Shown piece after piece: positions 53,438 to 62,725 of a stretch of DNA of 64,000 nucleotides (positions are counted from its first letter, which is position 1; each line of letters opens with the position of its first letter). A program made the translations under genes and the position numbers. Source of the stretch: Halomonas sp. S3-1-1 (GTDB lineage Bacteria > Pseudomonadota > Gammaproteobacteria > Pseudomonadales > Halomonadaceae); the NCBI RefSeq assembly GCF_023757625.1, contig NZ_JALGBZ010000001.1, positions 930,001-994,000 on the forward strand. Direction: 5' to 3'. The notes below the pieces were generated by a model, which saw only the letters and a program-made list of their open reading frames with translations, was not told where the DNA came from and did not search any database.

Positions 53438-53568
53438 TATTAGAGGGCCTGACCGGCGGCATCGCCTGGCAGGCCCTTGAAGCCTCGATTATCAGAACAC
53501 CGGTCACCAGAACGCCGGTCGTCAGAAGTGCGATCCATCGATCATTGATCGCCAAAAAAGAGTCATAC

Positions 53569-54858
53569 ATGGGAATTCGACGCATGAGAAGAGCGATTCA
53601 CTCAACGAGAGCGAGTCTAGTGACGCTGATCGCGGCGCTGGCGCTGACGGCCTGCGGTGGTGATGAAGAGCCTCAACAGCAGCAGCAATCCTCCGAGGAG
53701 AAGCCACCGCACAAGGTGGCGGTAGCCGAGGTGGAGCGCCAGGATCTGCCGATCGATCAATCCTATCCCTCGCTTTTGCGAAGCGACAATGAAGTCGTGG
53801 TCATCGCCCGGGTCGACGGCGCGCTCGAGGAGCGACTGTTCGAGCCCGGCCAGATGGTCGAGCAGGGCGATTCGCTCTACACCATCGAGCCCGACCGCTA
53901 TCAGGCGACGGTAAATCAGCGTCAGGCCGATCTGCAAAGCGCGCGGGCCGAGTACGCGCGTGCCCAACGCGACGCCGAGCGCTTCGAGCAACTGTTGCGT
54001 CAGAACTCGGTGAGCCGCCAGCAGTACGACCAGGCCCAGGCCGACCAGCGCGTCGCCCAGGCAAGCGTCGCCCAGGCCGAAGCGGCGCTTTCCAGCGCCA
54101 ACCTGGACCTGGACTACGCCGACGTGACCGCCCCGGTCGGCGGCATGATCAGCCTGAGCCAGATCAACCTGGGCAACGTGGTCACCAGCGGCACCGAGCT
54201 TGCCACCATCACTCCGCTCGACCCGCTCGAAGTCCGCTTTCAACTGCCCCAGCGCGACGCCTTCGAGCTTCGCCGTCAGCTACGCGACAGCGACACCAAT
54301 TCGACCATCATCGCGCGGTTGACCGTGCCCGGCTTGAGCGGCAGCGACGACGCCGAACTCGCCGGCGAGCTGGACTTTCTGGGTTCGCGCGTGGACAACG
54401 GCACCAGCACCGTGCAGGCGTCGGCCACCTTCGACAACCCGGATGCCGCCGTGCTTCCGGGCCAGTTCGTGCGCGTACGTCTGGACGGTCTCAAGCGCTA
54501 TAGCGTGATCGCCGTGCCGGAAATCGCCGTCACGCAGGGCCTGATGGGCCCGCGGGTTTACACCCTGGACGACGAAGACAAGGCCCGCGAGCGCACCGTG
54601 CAGCTCGGTGACGTGGCCGGCCCCTGGCAGATCATCGTCGACGGGCTGGAAGAGGGCGAACGTGTGATCGTCGGCGATCCATCCGGCATCGAGCCGGGCA
54701 TGGCCATCGACCCGCAGCCTTTCGATGGCGACGCCGACGATATTGTCGAGGACGTCGAAGAGGCCGAGGCGCGCGAAGAGCGTGAGCAGGCCGAGCAGGC
54801 CTCCGACATGGCCGGCGGCGGCATGCCGACGGGTGAGGGAGAAGAGGGTGCGCAATAA
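53569..54858 (+). CDS. RND efflux periplasmic adaptor (MexA/AcrA type)
   Basis: This 429-residue lipoprotein has a lipobox (LIAALALTAC) at its N-terminus, so is anchored to the inner membrane. A poly-Q/E spacer follows. The biotinyl-lipoyl-like domain DNEVVVIARVDGALEERLFE is split by an alpha hairpin (YQATVNQRQADLQSARAEYA...), and a beta-barrel domain follows. The tail is acidic. ATG 53569 has AAAAAAGAG six bases upstream; an internal ATG at 53584 is also possible. It overlaps the pump gene by TAATG. Confidence 0.93.
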   Translation: MGIRRMRRAIHSTRASLVTLIAALALTACGGDEEPQQQQQSSEEKPPHKVAVAEVERQDLPIDQSYPSLLRSDNEVVVIARVDGALEERLFEPGQMVEQGDSLYTIEPDRYQATVNQRQADLQSARAEYARAQRDAERFEQLLRQNSVSRQQYDQAQADQRVAQASVAQAEAALSSANLDLDYADVTAPVGGMISLSQINLGNVVTSGTELATITPLDPLEVRFQLPQRDAFELRRQLRDSDTNSTIIARLTVPGLSGSDDAELAGELDFLGSRVDNGTSTVQASATFDNPDAAVLPGQFVRVRLDGLKRYSVIAVPEIAVTQGLMGPRVYTLDDEDKARERTVQLGDVAGPWQIIVDGLEEGERVIVGDPSGIEPGMAIDPQPFDGDADDIVEDVEEAEAREEREQAEQASDMAGGGMPTGEGEEGAQ

Positions 54859-57800
54859 TGAACTTCTCTAACTTCTTCATCAGCCGACCGATATTCGCCA
54901 CGGTACTGGCGATTATCGTTACGCTGATCGGCGCGATGTCCATGCGCATACTGCCGATCGAGCAGTATCCAAGCGTGGTGCCGCCGACGGTGTCGGTTCA
55001 GGCGCAGTTTCCCGGCGCCGACGCCGAAACCGTGGCGCAAACGGTGGCAGCACCCTTGGCCGAGGCGATCAACGGTGTCGAGGACATGCTCTACATGACC
55101 TCGAACAGCTCCGACAACGGCTCCATGAGCCTGAGTGTGGCGTTCAACATCGGCACCGACGGCGACATCAACACCATCAACGTCAACAACCGCGTTCAGG
55201 GCGCGCTTTCTCAACTGCCCGAGCAGGTGCAGTCACAAGGGGTGCAGGTCGAGCTGCGCTCGGACTCGATTCTGATGCTGGTGGCGTTGATCTCGCCCAA
55301 CGGCGACTACAACCGCGTCTACATGCAAAACTACGCCACGCTGAACATCCTCGACGAGCTGCGCCAGGTGCCAGGCGTGGGCAATGCCGAGGTGCTCGGC
55401 GGCGGCGAGTTCGCCATGCGCATCTGGATGGACCCGGACAAGCTGGCGCAGTACGACCTGACGCCGAGCGAAGTCGCCAGCGCCGTGCGTACGCAGAACA
55501 CCGAGATTCCCGCGGGTAACCTGGCCTCGGCGCCGCAGGGTGAGCCGCGCGCCTACACCTATACGATCACCGCCGGCGGGCGACTGACCGACCCGGACGA
55601 GTTTCGTAACATCTATCTGCGTACCAATCCGGACGGCTCGTCGCTGCGCCTGCAGGACGTGGCCCGCATCGAGCTCGGCGCATCGTTCTACGGTGTGGAT
55701 GCGCGTTTGAACGGCGCCACCATGACGCCGATCATCATCAACCAGCAGCCTGGCGCCAACGCGCTCTCCACCGCCGAAGCGGTGCGCTCGACCATGGAGG
55801 ATCTGAAATCCCGCTTCCCGCCGGGGCTCGAGTACGTCACGCCTTACGACACGACGCTGTTCATCGATGCTTCCGTGGAAACGGTGCTTCACACCTTCAT
55901 CGAAGCGTTTTTGATCGTGGCCGTGATTCTGTTCATCTTTTTGCAGAACTGGCGCTTTACCGTCATCGCCATGTCGGTGGTGCCGGTGGCAGTCATCGGC
56001 ACCTTCGCCGGGTTTTACGTGCTTGGCTACTCGATCAACCTGCTGACGCTGTTCGCGCTGGTGCTGTCGATCGGGATCGTGGTCGATGACGCGATTCTGG
56101 TGGTCGAAAACGTCGAGCGCGTGATCAGTGAAGACGAAGACATCACCGTGCGCGACGCGACGATTCAGGCCATGCGCGAAGTGGGCGGGCCGGTCATCGC
56201 GACCTCGCTGATCATGGCAGCGGTGTTCGTGCCGGTGGCGTTTTTGGGTGGTTTCACCGGGCAGATCTATCAGCAGTTCGCGATTACCGTGTCGATCTCG
56301 GTGGCGCTGTCGGCGCTGATGGCGTTGACGTTCACCCCGGCGCTGTCGGCGATCTTCATCAAGCACAACCTCAATCACGACCGGCCGTCGAAGTTTCGCC
56401 GCGCCATTCGCACGCCGCTGCGCCTGTTCGATCGCCTGTTCGCCGGTATTACCGCGGCCTACATGTGGTGTGTGAAAAAGCTGGTACGCTTTTGGCTCTT
56501 GGCACTGGCGATCACCGTAGCCATCGGCGCGGGCTCGTACTGGATGTACGTGTCCACGCCCTCCACGCTGGTGCCGGAAACCGACCAGGGTATTGTGCTT
56601 GCCAGCGTATCGCTGCCGGACGCCGCCTCGCTCGACCGTACCCAGACCTACATGGCGAAACTCAGCGCCGAGATCGAAAAGATCGAGGGCGTCGAGTACG
56701 CCTCGGCCGTGGCGGGCTACGACCTTCTGGCCAGTGCGGTCAACACCGCGCGCGGGGTCATCTTCGTCAATATGCTGCCCTGGGGCGAGCGTGACTTGAC
56801 CGCCGACGCGCTGGTTGGGCGCATCATGCAGCTGGGGGCCAGTATCGATGGCGGTAGCGCCATGGCGTTCAACGTGCCGCCGATCATGGGGCTTTCGACC
56901 ACCGGCGGTTTCACCGGCTACCTGCAGTCCTTCGACGGCGCCTCGACCCGCGAGCTTTACGAAGCCTCGCTTCAGGTCATGGGCGCGGCGAATCAGCACC
57001 CGATGCTCTCCCGGGTCTTCTCGACGTTCAACGTCAACGTGCCGTCCTACAAGGCCCACATCGACCAGCAGAAGGCGCTGAGCTATGGCGTCGCGCTCGA
57101 GAACATCAACTCGGCGCTCGCCAACACCTTCGGTAACGGCTTCGTTAACTACTTCAGTTACCAGAACCGTAACTTCCAGGTGTATCTGCAAAACGAGGAC
57201 GAATTCCGTAAAACGCCGGACGACTTGAACAATGTCTACGTGCGTGGCGGCAGCGGCGATCGTATTCCGCTCTCGGAGTTCGTGACTTTGGAACGCCAGG
57301 TCGGCGCGTCGGTGGTCTCGCGCTTTGGGGTCTACACCGGCGCCCAGTTCCAGGGCGGCGCCGCGCCGGGCTACAGCTCGGCGCAGGCGATCCAGGCGAT
57401 GGAAGAGGTCGTGCTCGACACCCTCGGCCCGAACTGGGGCATGGGCTGGACCGGTACCGCGTATCAGGAAGCGAACCTGGGCAATGCCGCCATGATTGCC
57501 ATCGTGTTCGGTATTCTGATGGTGTTTTTGATCCTGGCGGCGCAGTACGAAAGCTGGGCGCTGCCGCTGGCGGTATTGACCGCCACCCCGTTCGCCTTTC
57601 TTGGCGGTATCGCCGGTATTGCGCTACGTGGGCTGGACACCAGTGTCTACGTGCAGATCGGTATGCTGGTGGTCGTGGGGCTGGCGGCGAAGAACGCCAT
57701 CCTGATCGTCGAGTTCGCCGAGCTTCAGCGCAAGGAAGAGGGCAAGAGCATTCGTGAAGCGGCCATTACCGCGGCGGAGCTGCGCTTTAGGCCGATCGTC

Positions 57801-58082
57801 ATGACCTCGCTCGCGTTCATCTTCGGCACGCTGCCGCTGGCACTGGCTACCGGCGCGAGTGACGTGAGCAGTCACCATATCGGCACCACGGTAGCCGTAG
57901 GCATGGCGTCGGTAGCGATTCTGGGCAGCCTGTTCGTTCCCACGTTCTACGCCATGATCGCCTACAGCGCCGACTGGCTGCGGCGCAAGACGCGGGGCAA
58001 ACAGCACGATCAAAACGACCGGCGCGACCAAAGTGACGGGCGCGGCGAGCATGATGATCGCATCGCCCACGATCCTCAGTGA
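54858..58082 (+). CDS. RND multidrug efflux pump (MexB/AcrB type, HAE1 family)
   Basis: This 1074-residue inner-membrane pump has 12 helices and two large periplasmic loops. The proton-relay aspartates lie in LSIGIVVDDAILVVENVERV, and a lysine in TM10 is in the GLAAKNAILIVEFAELQ segment. FFISRPIFATVLAIIVTLIG opens the protein. It exports hydrophobic drugs by proton exchange, with the adaptor and TolC-family protein upstream. The C-terminus is unusually rich in D and R (QHDQNDRRDQSDGRGEHDD). Confidence 0.96.
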   Translation: MNFSNFFISRPIFATVLAIIVTLIGAMSMRILPIEQYPSVVPPTVSVQAQFPGADAETVAQTVAAPLAEAINGVEDMLYMTSNSSDNGSMSLSVAFNIGTDGDINTINVNNRVQGALSQLPEQVQSQGVQVELRSDSILMLVALISPNGDYNRVYMQNYATLNILDELRQVPGVGNAEVLGGGEFAMRIWMDPDKLAQYDLTPSEVASAVRTQNTEIPAGNLASAPQGEPRAYTYTITAGGRLTDPDEFRNIYLRTNPDGSSLRLQDVARIELGASFYGVDARLNGATMTPIIINQQPGANALSTAEAVRSTMEDLKSRFPPGLEYVTPYDTTLFIDASVETVLHTFIEAFLIVAVILFIFLQNWRFTVIAMSVVPVAVIGTFAGFYVLGYSINLLTLFALVLSIGIVVDDAILVVENVERVISEDEDITVRDATIQAMREVGGPVIATSLIMAAVFVPVAFLGGFTGQIYQQFAITVSISVALSALMALTFTPALSAIFIKHNLNHDRPSKFRRAIRTPLRLFDRLFAGITAAYMWCVKKLVRFWLLALAITVAIGAGSYWMYVSTPSTLVPETDQGIVLASVSLPDAASLDRTQTYMAKLSAEIEKIEGVEYASAVAGYDLLASAVNTARGVIFVNMLPWGERDLTADALVGRIMQLGASIDGGSAMAFNVPPIMGLSTTGGFTGYLQSFDGASTRELYEASLQVMGAANQHPMLSRVFSTFNVNVPSYKAHIDQQKALSYGVALENINSALANTFGNGFVNYFSYQNRNFQVYLQNEDEFRKTPDDLNNVYVRGGSGDRIPLSEFVTLERQVGASVVSRFGVYTGAQFQGGAAPGYSSAQAIQAMEEVVLDTLGPNWGMGWTGTAYQEANLGNAAMIAIVFGILMVFLILAAQYESWALPLAVLTATPFAFLGGIAGIALRGLDTSVYVQIGMLVVVGLAAKNAILIVEFAELQRKEEGKSIREAAITAAELRFRPIVMTSLAFIFGTLPLALATGASDVSSHHIGTTVAVGMASVAILGSLFVPTFYAMIAYSADWLRRKTRGKQHDQNDRRDQSDGRGEHDDRIAHDPQ

Positions 58083-58098
58083 TCGCGCGGTAATGCAG

Positions 58099-58124
58099 GC
58101 GGGCCTTCGGGCCCGCTTTTTTTT
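58099..58124 (+). terminator. Terminator after the efflux operon
   Basis: GCGGGCC (58099-58105) and GGCCCGC (58110-58116) pair around a TTCG loop. Eight T follow at 58117-58124. Confidence 0.92.
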
Positions 58125-58264
58125 GCCCGCTTGATTGGTGTCAAGGCGCGCTTGGGCAGAGGCGAGTAGTTTGATCTAAACTTGCTAATGAAACGTTTGA
58201 GTCTGCATCCAATACCATAACAGCAGGCCAAACCGACCAGGCAACCACCTGGAGGAGGCACGCC

Positions 58265-58939
58265 ATGCAACCGATCCTTTCGGCCGCCCTGAACTTCCCG
58301 ACCATCGTTTTCACCTTCGTGCTGGGCCTTTTAGCGCTTTACTGGCTGCTGGTACTGATCCGACTGGCACCGCTGGAGCTTTTCGAGCGCGACAGCCTGC
58401 GCGATGACCACATGGCCAGCACGCTGGTATCGCTTGGCTTTATCGGCGTACCCGCCACGCTCGCGCTGACCGTTTTGATACTGCTCGCCGGTGCGCTTTC
58501 GCTGGCTCTGGAGCTCTTGGTGCTGAGCTCGTTGGATCTGGGCATGCTGCGCGTGCCGCTGGGCGTGGTGATTCTCTGGGCCACACTGGCCGTAGCATCC
58601 CCATTGGCCGCCGCTATTTGCCAGGGCCTGGCACGCGGGCTTTATCGCTTCGCGCCCTTCAAGCGGCGAAGCCTTTTAGGTGTGACCGTGAAGGTGACCG
58701 CGCTCAACGGTGCAGAGCATGCCGAGGCCGTGGTCGACGGGAAACCGGGCTGTAAGGTAAACCTTCACTGCAAACACGACGATGCCTTTACCGAAGGCGA
58801 GCGCCGGGTACTAGTGAAATATCTAAAAGATGAGGGGGCGTACCGTAGCGTGGAAGTACAAACCTACATGGAGACGCGCGAGCGCCTGAATCAGCTGCGT
58901 TTGCGTCACAAGCATCAGGAAACGGCGCACTCGAACTAA
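58265..58939 (+). CDS. Membrane protein of unknown function, YqiJ/NfeD-like layout
   Basis: This 224-residue protein has four hydrophobic segments in its first 130 residues, beginning LNFPTIVFTFVLGLLALYWLLVLI. A soluble C-terminal domain (about residues 135-224) contains VKVTALNGAEHAEAVVDGKPGCKVNL and a KYLKDEGAYRSVEVQTY stretch. The layout of helices and a small beta domain recalls YqiJ/NfeD proteins, though I cannot confirm homology. It lies between the pump operon and its probable repressor. GGAGGAGG precedes the ATG. Confidence 0.85.
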   Translation: MQPILSAALNFPTIVFTFVLGLLALYWLLVLIRLAPLELFERDSLRDDHMASTLVSLGFIGVPATLALTVLILLAGALSLALELLVLSSLDLGMLRVPLGVVILWATLAVASPLAAAICQGLARGLYRFAPFKRRSLLGVTVKVTALNGAEHAEAVVDGKPGCKVNLHCKHDDAFTEGERRVLVKYLKDEGAYRSVEVQTYMETRERLNQLRLRHKHQETAHSN

Positions 58940-58962
58940 AAGGTTTCTGTTCTGACTATCAC

Positions 58963-58993
58963 GCAAAAGCCCGCCAAGAGGCGGGCTTTTTGC
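58963..58993. terminator. Bidirectional terminator between the membrane protein and tetR
   Basis: GCAAAAGCCCGCC (58963-58975) and GGCGGGCTTTTTGC (58980-58993) form a long stem with an AAGA loop. The A and T runs serve both directions. Confidence 0.88.
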
Positions 58994-59017
58994 TGGACGC
59001 TGTGGGCTATAACCACG

Positions 59018-59629
59018 CTAACGTCTTATCAGCAAAATAAGAGCGTCGATGATCTCGGCGCCGCGCTCGCTGAGCGAGTAGCGGTCCGGCGTGCGCAGCC
59101 AGTCGTGAAATAACCCGCCGAGCGCTGCCTGCAAGAGCCGGGTCGCCACTTCCGGGGTCAGGCCTTCGCGAAGCTGGTGCTGCTCGTAGGCCGCTTTGAA
59201 CAGACAAAGCATTTCGTCGAAACACTCTTCGTTGATCTCGTTTTGCATTTCGAGCGGGTTGATATCGCTAAAGAACTCGCAGCGGTGCAGCAAAATCGAG
59301 AGCGTGCGCCGGTAGTGAGGCTGCTCCAAGCGGCTCATGCCGGCCAGGCATGCGCGGTGTACGGCATCCAGCGGTAAAATGTCCGGGTCGACGTTTTGAA
59401 CCTCTTCGACCAGCGACTGAAAGGGCATGCGCACGCGCTCGATCAGCGCCATGAACAGATCGCCCTTGTTTTTGAAATGCCAGTAAACCGCTCCGCGAGT
59501 AACGCCGGCGTGCCGGGCCACCTGCTCGAGCGAGGTACGCGCGACGCCTTTATCGAAAAACACCTCTTCGGCCGCGTCCAGCAACGCTTCGCGCGTAGCG
59601 GCCGCTTCTGCCTTGGTTTTTCTAGCCAT
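59018..59629 (-). CDS. TetR-family repressor, AcrR/TtgR type
   Basis: This 203-residue protein has an N-terminal helix-turn-helix (TSLEQVARHAGVTRGAVYWHF at about residues 33-53, a segment almost identical to AcrR/TtgR) and an all-helical ligand-binding C-terminal domain. The lead-in MARKTKAEAAATREALLDAA is also typical of AcrR/TtgR. It probably represses the RND operon 6 kb upstream; similar 16-bp sites lie at both genes. The Shine-Dalgarno site is weak (AGGG). A longer start at 59680 would overlap its own operator region. Confidence 0.9.
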   Translation of the reverse strand: MARKTKAEAAATREALLDAAEEVFFDKGVARTSLEQVARHAGVTRGAVYWHFKNKGDLFMALIERVRMPFQSLVEEVQNVDPDILPLDAVHRACLAGMSRLEQPHYRRTLSILLHRCEFFSDINPLEMQNEINEECFDEMLCLFKAAYEQHQLREGLTPEVATRLLQAALGGLFHDWLRTPDRYSLSERGAEIIDALILLIRR

Positions 59630-59688
59630 AAACGCAACCCTGGTAACGACGTCGAAGGAGCGATATTTTATCTTAAACACCGCCGTTT

Positions 59689-59704
59689 TACATTCAAAAC
59701 TGTA
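59689..59704 (-). promoter_or_regulatory. Candidate TetR autoregulatory site
   Basis: TACATTCAAAACTGTA has TACA/TGTA arms and the same 16-base span as the site at the efflux operon (51623-51638). It lies 60 bases upstream of the tetR start at 59629. Confidence 0.45.
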
Positions 59705-59820
59705 TGGTTAACTGACCGACGTCATTCGCGCGCTCAATCAACGCCTTAAGCGGCCGATAAGCGATAGATTATCCAGCACCGGCGCTCGCAGTGCGCGCCG
59801 ACGCCTCATCAGGAGTGCTC

Positions 59821-60852
59821 ATGGCACAAGCCCCGTTTCAGATCGCAGGCCACACCCTTCAGCCCGGCCAACGGCTACAAATCGACGTGCCGGTGGCGCG
59901 GCTTTACACCCACACGCCGCTGCATATCTCCATCGAGGTCGTCCACGGGCGCCGCGAGGGGCCTGTCATGCTGGTGTGCGGCGGCATTCACGGCGACGAG
60001 ATCAACGGCGTCGAGATCGTGCGCCGGCTTCTGCGCTCGCGCTCGATCAATAGCCTGAGCGGTACGCTAATCGCCGTGCCCGTCGTCAACGTTTTCGGCT
60101 TTTTGCAGCAAACCCGCTATCTGCCCGACCGGCGCGATTTGAACCGCTGCTTTCCGGGGAGTGACAAGGGCTCGCTCGGCGGGCGCATCGCCGCGCTGTT
60201 GCGCGAGGAGATCGTCGATCACGCCACGCATATCATCGACCTGCACACCGGCGCCATTCACCGCACCAACCTGCCGCAGATTCGCGCTCAGCTCGAACCC
60301 GACAGCGAAACCGCGCGCATGGCCGACGCCTTCGGCGCGCCGGTGGTGCTCAACGCCGAGCTTCGCGAGGGCAGCCTGCGCCACTACGCCCAGTCCCGCG
60401 GCATTCCCGTACTCACCTACGAGGCCGGCGAGGCGCTGCGCTTTGACGAGTGGGCGATCGCTCCGGGCGTGCGCGGCATTCTACGCGTGATGCGCCGGCT
60501 CAAGATGCTGTCCGGCGAGCAGCGCCGCCGCCTGCCTGCCCCGGCGGAGCTTGCCAACGGCTCGAGCTGGGCGCGTGCGCCGATCGACGGCATCCTGCGC
60601 CCCAAGGTGCGCCTGGGCGCGCGGGTCGCCAAGGGGGAAGTGCTGGGCCGAGTGGCGGACCCATTCGGCAACGATGAAGGCGATGTCGTTTCGATGGCGG
60701 ACGGCATCGTGATCGGCATGAGCCGTTTGCCGCTGGCCAACGAAGGCGAGGCGCTCTATCACATCGCCCGCTTTGACGAGATCGAAGAGGCGGAAACCGC
60801 CATCGAGAGCTTTCAGTCGAGTCTCGAGCCGGTCACCGACCCAATGTATTGA
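59821..60852 (+). CDS. Succinylglutamate desuccinylase / aspartoacylase family hydrolase
   Basis: This 343-residue zinc hydrolase has the first metal ligands in GGIHGDEINGVEIV (H and E) and the second histidine in IIDLHTGAIHRTNLPQIRA, at about residues 60 and 138. The C-terminal third (about 240-330) is a beta domain (GILRPKVRLGARVAKGEVLGRV). The family splits N-acyl amino acids. The substrate is unknown. ATG 59821 has CAGGAG seven bases upstream. A 13-bp tandem repeat starts at the stop codon. Confidence 0.9.
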   Translation: MAQAPFQIAGHTLQPGQRLQIDVPVARLYTHTPLHISIEVVHGRREGPVMLVCGGIHGDEINGVEIVRRLLRSRSINSLSGTLIAVPVVNVFGFLQQTRYLPDRRDLNRCFPGSDKGSLGGRIAALLREEIVDHATHIIDLHTGAIHRTNLPQIRAQLEPDSETARMADAFGAPVVLNAELREGSLRHYAQSRGIPVLTYEAGEALRFDEWAIAPGVRGILRVMRRLKMLSGEQRRRLPAPAELANGSSWARAPIDGILRPKVRLGARVAKGEVLGRVADPFGNDEGDVVSMADGIVIGMSRLPLANEGEALYHIARFDEIEEAETAIESFQSSLEPVTDPMY

Positions 60853-60912
60853 AATGCTGTATTGAAAACCTGTATTGAAACGCTGTATTGAAACGCTGTA
60901 TTGAAGTGCTGT
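60848..60912 (+). repeat. Five 13-bp tandem repeats spanning the stop codon
   Basis: The unit ATTGAAACGCTGT occurs five times head to tail (starts 60848, 60861, 60874, 60887 and 60900), with one to two changes per copy, and then fades. The first copy contains the TGA stop of the preceding gene, so TGA is repeated in all three frames. It looks like replication slippage or a repeated RNA or protein site. Confidence 0.85.
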
Positions 60913-61190
60913 ACCGAAAGATTTGCGCCGCCGAGCGTCGATAAAAAAATGCCCCGGCGGCGTCACTAATACGCCATCGAAATGTCATAGTTTAAAACCC
61001 CGGATAAAAGCGAAGCTGATCGTCTAAGGCTATGGACACTATAGGCGGGGTTTGGCGTCGCCACGTGGCATGATGGTGACATCCTGGCTATAACTGTGGA
61101 TCAAAGCGCCAGTTAGAACGCATTAGTGGCCAAGAAGGCCCGTACAAAGGTGGCCCCTCGAGGCCCCGGATCGTGACATGGAGGAAGGGT
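60913..61190 (+). other. Gap before the catalase gene
   Basis: This 278-base stretch carries no gene that I can support. CGCCGCCG and CGGCGGCG near 60926-60963 could pair, with a run of seven A in the loop. A promoter for the catalase gene should lie here; no convincing OxyR-type pattern was identified. Confidence 0.4.
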
Positions 61191-62663
61191 ATGACAAACG
61201 GTAAATCCAACTACACCACCACGGACGCCGGTATCCCGGTAGCAAGCGACGAGCATTCGCTTTCCGTCGGCGCGGACGGCCCGATCGTACTGCACGACCA
61301 CTACCTGATGGAGCAGATGGCGGCCTTCAACCGGGAAATGATTCCGGACCGTCAGCCCCACGCCAAGGGCGGCGGCGCGTTTGGCCATTTCGAAGTCACT
61401 CACGACGTCAGCCAGTACACCCGCGCCAAGTTTCTGCAGAAGGGCAAGAAAACCGAAATGCTGGCGCGCTTCTCCACGGTTGCCGGTGAGTCGGGCAGCC
61501 CGGACACCTGGCGCGACCCGCGCGGCTTCTCGCTGAAGTTTTACACCGAAGACGGCAACTTCGACATGGTGGGTAACAACACCCCCGTGTTCTTCGTGCG
61601 CGACCCGCTCAAGTTCCAGCACTTCATCCACTCGCAAAAGCGTCGAGCCGACAACGGCCTGCGCGATCACGACATGCAGTGGGATTTCTGGACGCTCTCG
61701 CCGGAGTCTGCCCACCAGGTCACTTGGCTGATGGGTGATCGCGGCGTACCCGCTAGCTGGCGCCACATGAACGGCTACTCCAGCCACACCTACATGTGGG
61801 TCAACGACAAGAGCGAGCGCTTCTGGGTCAAGTACCACTTCAAGACCGACCAGGGCATCAAGTGCATGACCCAGGAACAGGCCGACGAAATGGCGGGTAC
61901 CGACGCGGATTACCACCGTCGCGACCTGTTCGACGCCATCAAGCGCGGCGACAACCCGACGTGGACACTGCACGTGCAGATCATGCCCTTCGAGGACGCC
62001 AAGACCTATCGCATCAACCCGTTCGATCTGACCAAGGTGTGGCCGCACGACGACTACCCGCTGCAGGAAGTGGGCAAGATGACGCTCGACCGCAACCCGA
62101 CGGACTTCCACTCCGAAATCGAGCAGGCGGCGTTCCAGCCGAGCAACTCGGTGCCGGGCACCGGCTTCTCGCCGGACAAGATGCTGCTGGCGCGCGTCAT
62201 TTCCTACGCGGATGCACACCGTGCTCGCCTGGGCGTCAACTACCAGCAGATCCCGGTCAACGCGCCGAAAACCCAGGTGAACAGCTACGCCCAGGGCGGC
62301 CGGATGCGTATCGCCAATTCGACCGACCCGGTCTACGCACCCAACAGCAAAGGCGGCCCCCACGCCGACCCGAAGGCTTTCCCGGAAGACGCGGTATGGG
62401 AAGCGGATGGCGAGTTCGTTCGCGCCGCCTACACGCTGCGCCCGGACGACGGTGACTTCAACCAGGCCAACGATTTGGTCAACAAGGTGATGGACGACGC
62501 CGCGCGTGATCGCCTGGTGAACAACATCGTCGGGCACGTTTCCGGGGGCGTGGAAGAGCCGGTGCTGTCGCGGGTGTTCGAATACTGGAAGAACGTCGAC
62601 CAGGCCATCGGCGAGCGCGTCGAGAAGGGCGTGATGGAAAACCGCCAGAAGGCCGGCAAGTAA
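61191..62663 (+). CDS. katA: Monofunctional haem catalase, small-subunit type
   Basis: This 490-residue catalase has the distal histidine in [15 protein letters not shown], the [20 protein letters not shown] region, the asparagine in [14 protein letters not shown], and the haem-ligand tyrosine in [12 protein letters not shown] (residues about 333-344). The length and the C-terminus indicate the clade 3 small-subunit group. It decomposes hydrogen peroxide in the cytoplasm. ATG 61191 has GGAGGAAGG just upstream. A terminator follows. Confidence 0.96.
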   Translation: MTNGKSNYTTTDAGIPVASDEHSLSVGADGPIVLHDHYLMEQMAAFNREMIPDRQPHAKGGGAFGHFEVTHDVSQYTRAKFLQKGKKTEMLARFSTVAGESGSPDTWRDPRGFSLKFYTEDGNFDMVGNNTPVFFVRDPLKFQHFIHSQKRRADNGLRDHDMQWDFWTLSPESAHQVTWLMGDRGVPASWRHMNGYSSHTYMWVNDKSERFWVKYHFKTDQGIKCMTQEQADEMAGTDADYHRRDLFDAIKRGDNPTWTLHVQIMPFEDAKTYRINPFDLTKVWPHDDYPLQEVGKMTLDRNPTDFHSEIEQAAFQPSNSVPGTGFSPDKMLLARVISYADAHRARLGVNYQQIPVNAPKTQVNSYAQGGRMRIANSTDPVYAPNSKGGPHADPKAFPEDAVWEADGEFVRAAYTLRPDDGDFNQANDLVNKVMDDAARDRLVNNIVGHVSGGVEEPVLSRVFEYWKNVDQAIGERVEKGVMENRQKAGK

Positions 62664-62694
62664 GCCAAGCCTTTCAAGCGCTAAGTAAGCTCCA

Positions 62695-62725
62695 CCCGCC
62701 ACGGTACGCCGTGGCGGGTTTTTTT
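62695..62725 (+). terminator. Terminator after catalase
   Basis: CCCGCCACGG (62695-62704) and CCGTGGCGGG (62709-62718) form a perfect 10-bp stem with loop TACG. Seven T follow. The tail overlaps the last codons of dusA on the opposite strand. Confidence 0.9.

Noticed and set aside
55233-57191. A 652-residue antisense frame opposite the RND pump gene
   Set aside because: It has no recognisable domain and is rich in R, H, D and V in the pattern of reverse-complement codons of the pump gene.
60926-60963. CGCCGCCG...CGGCGGCG as a terminator of the aspartoacylase-like gene
   Set aside because: The run of A lies in the loop and no T tract follows the second arm.
61113-62702. A 529-residue antisense frame covering the whole catalase gene
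   Set aside because: Same reason: no domain, and the sense strand encodes an unmistakable catalase.
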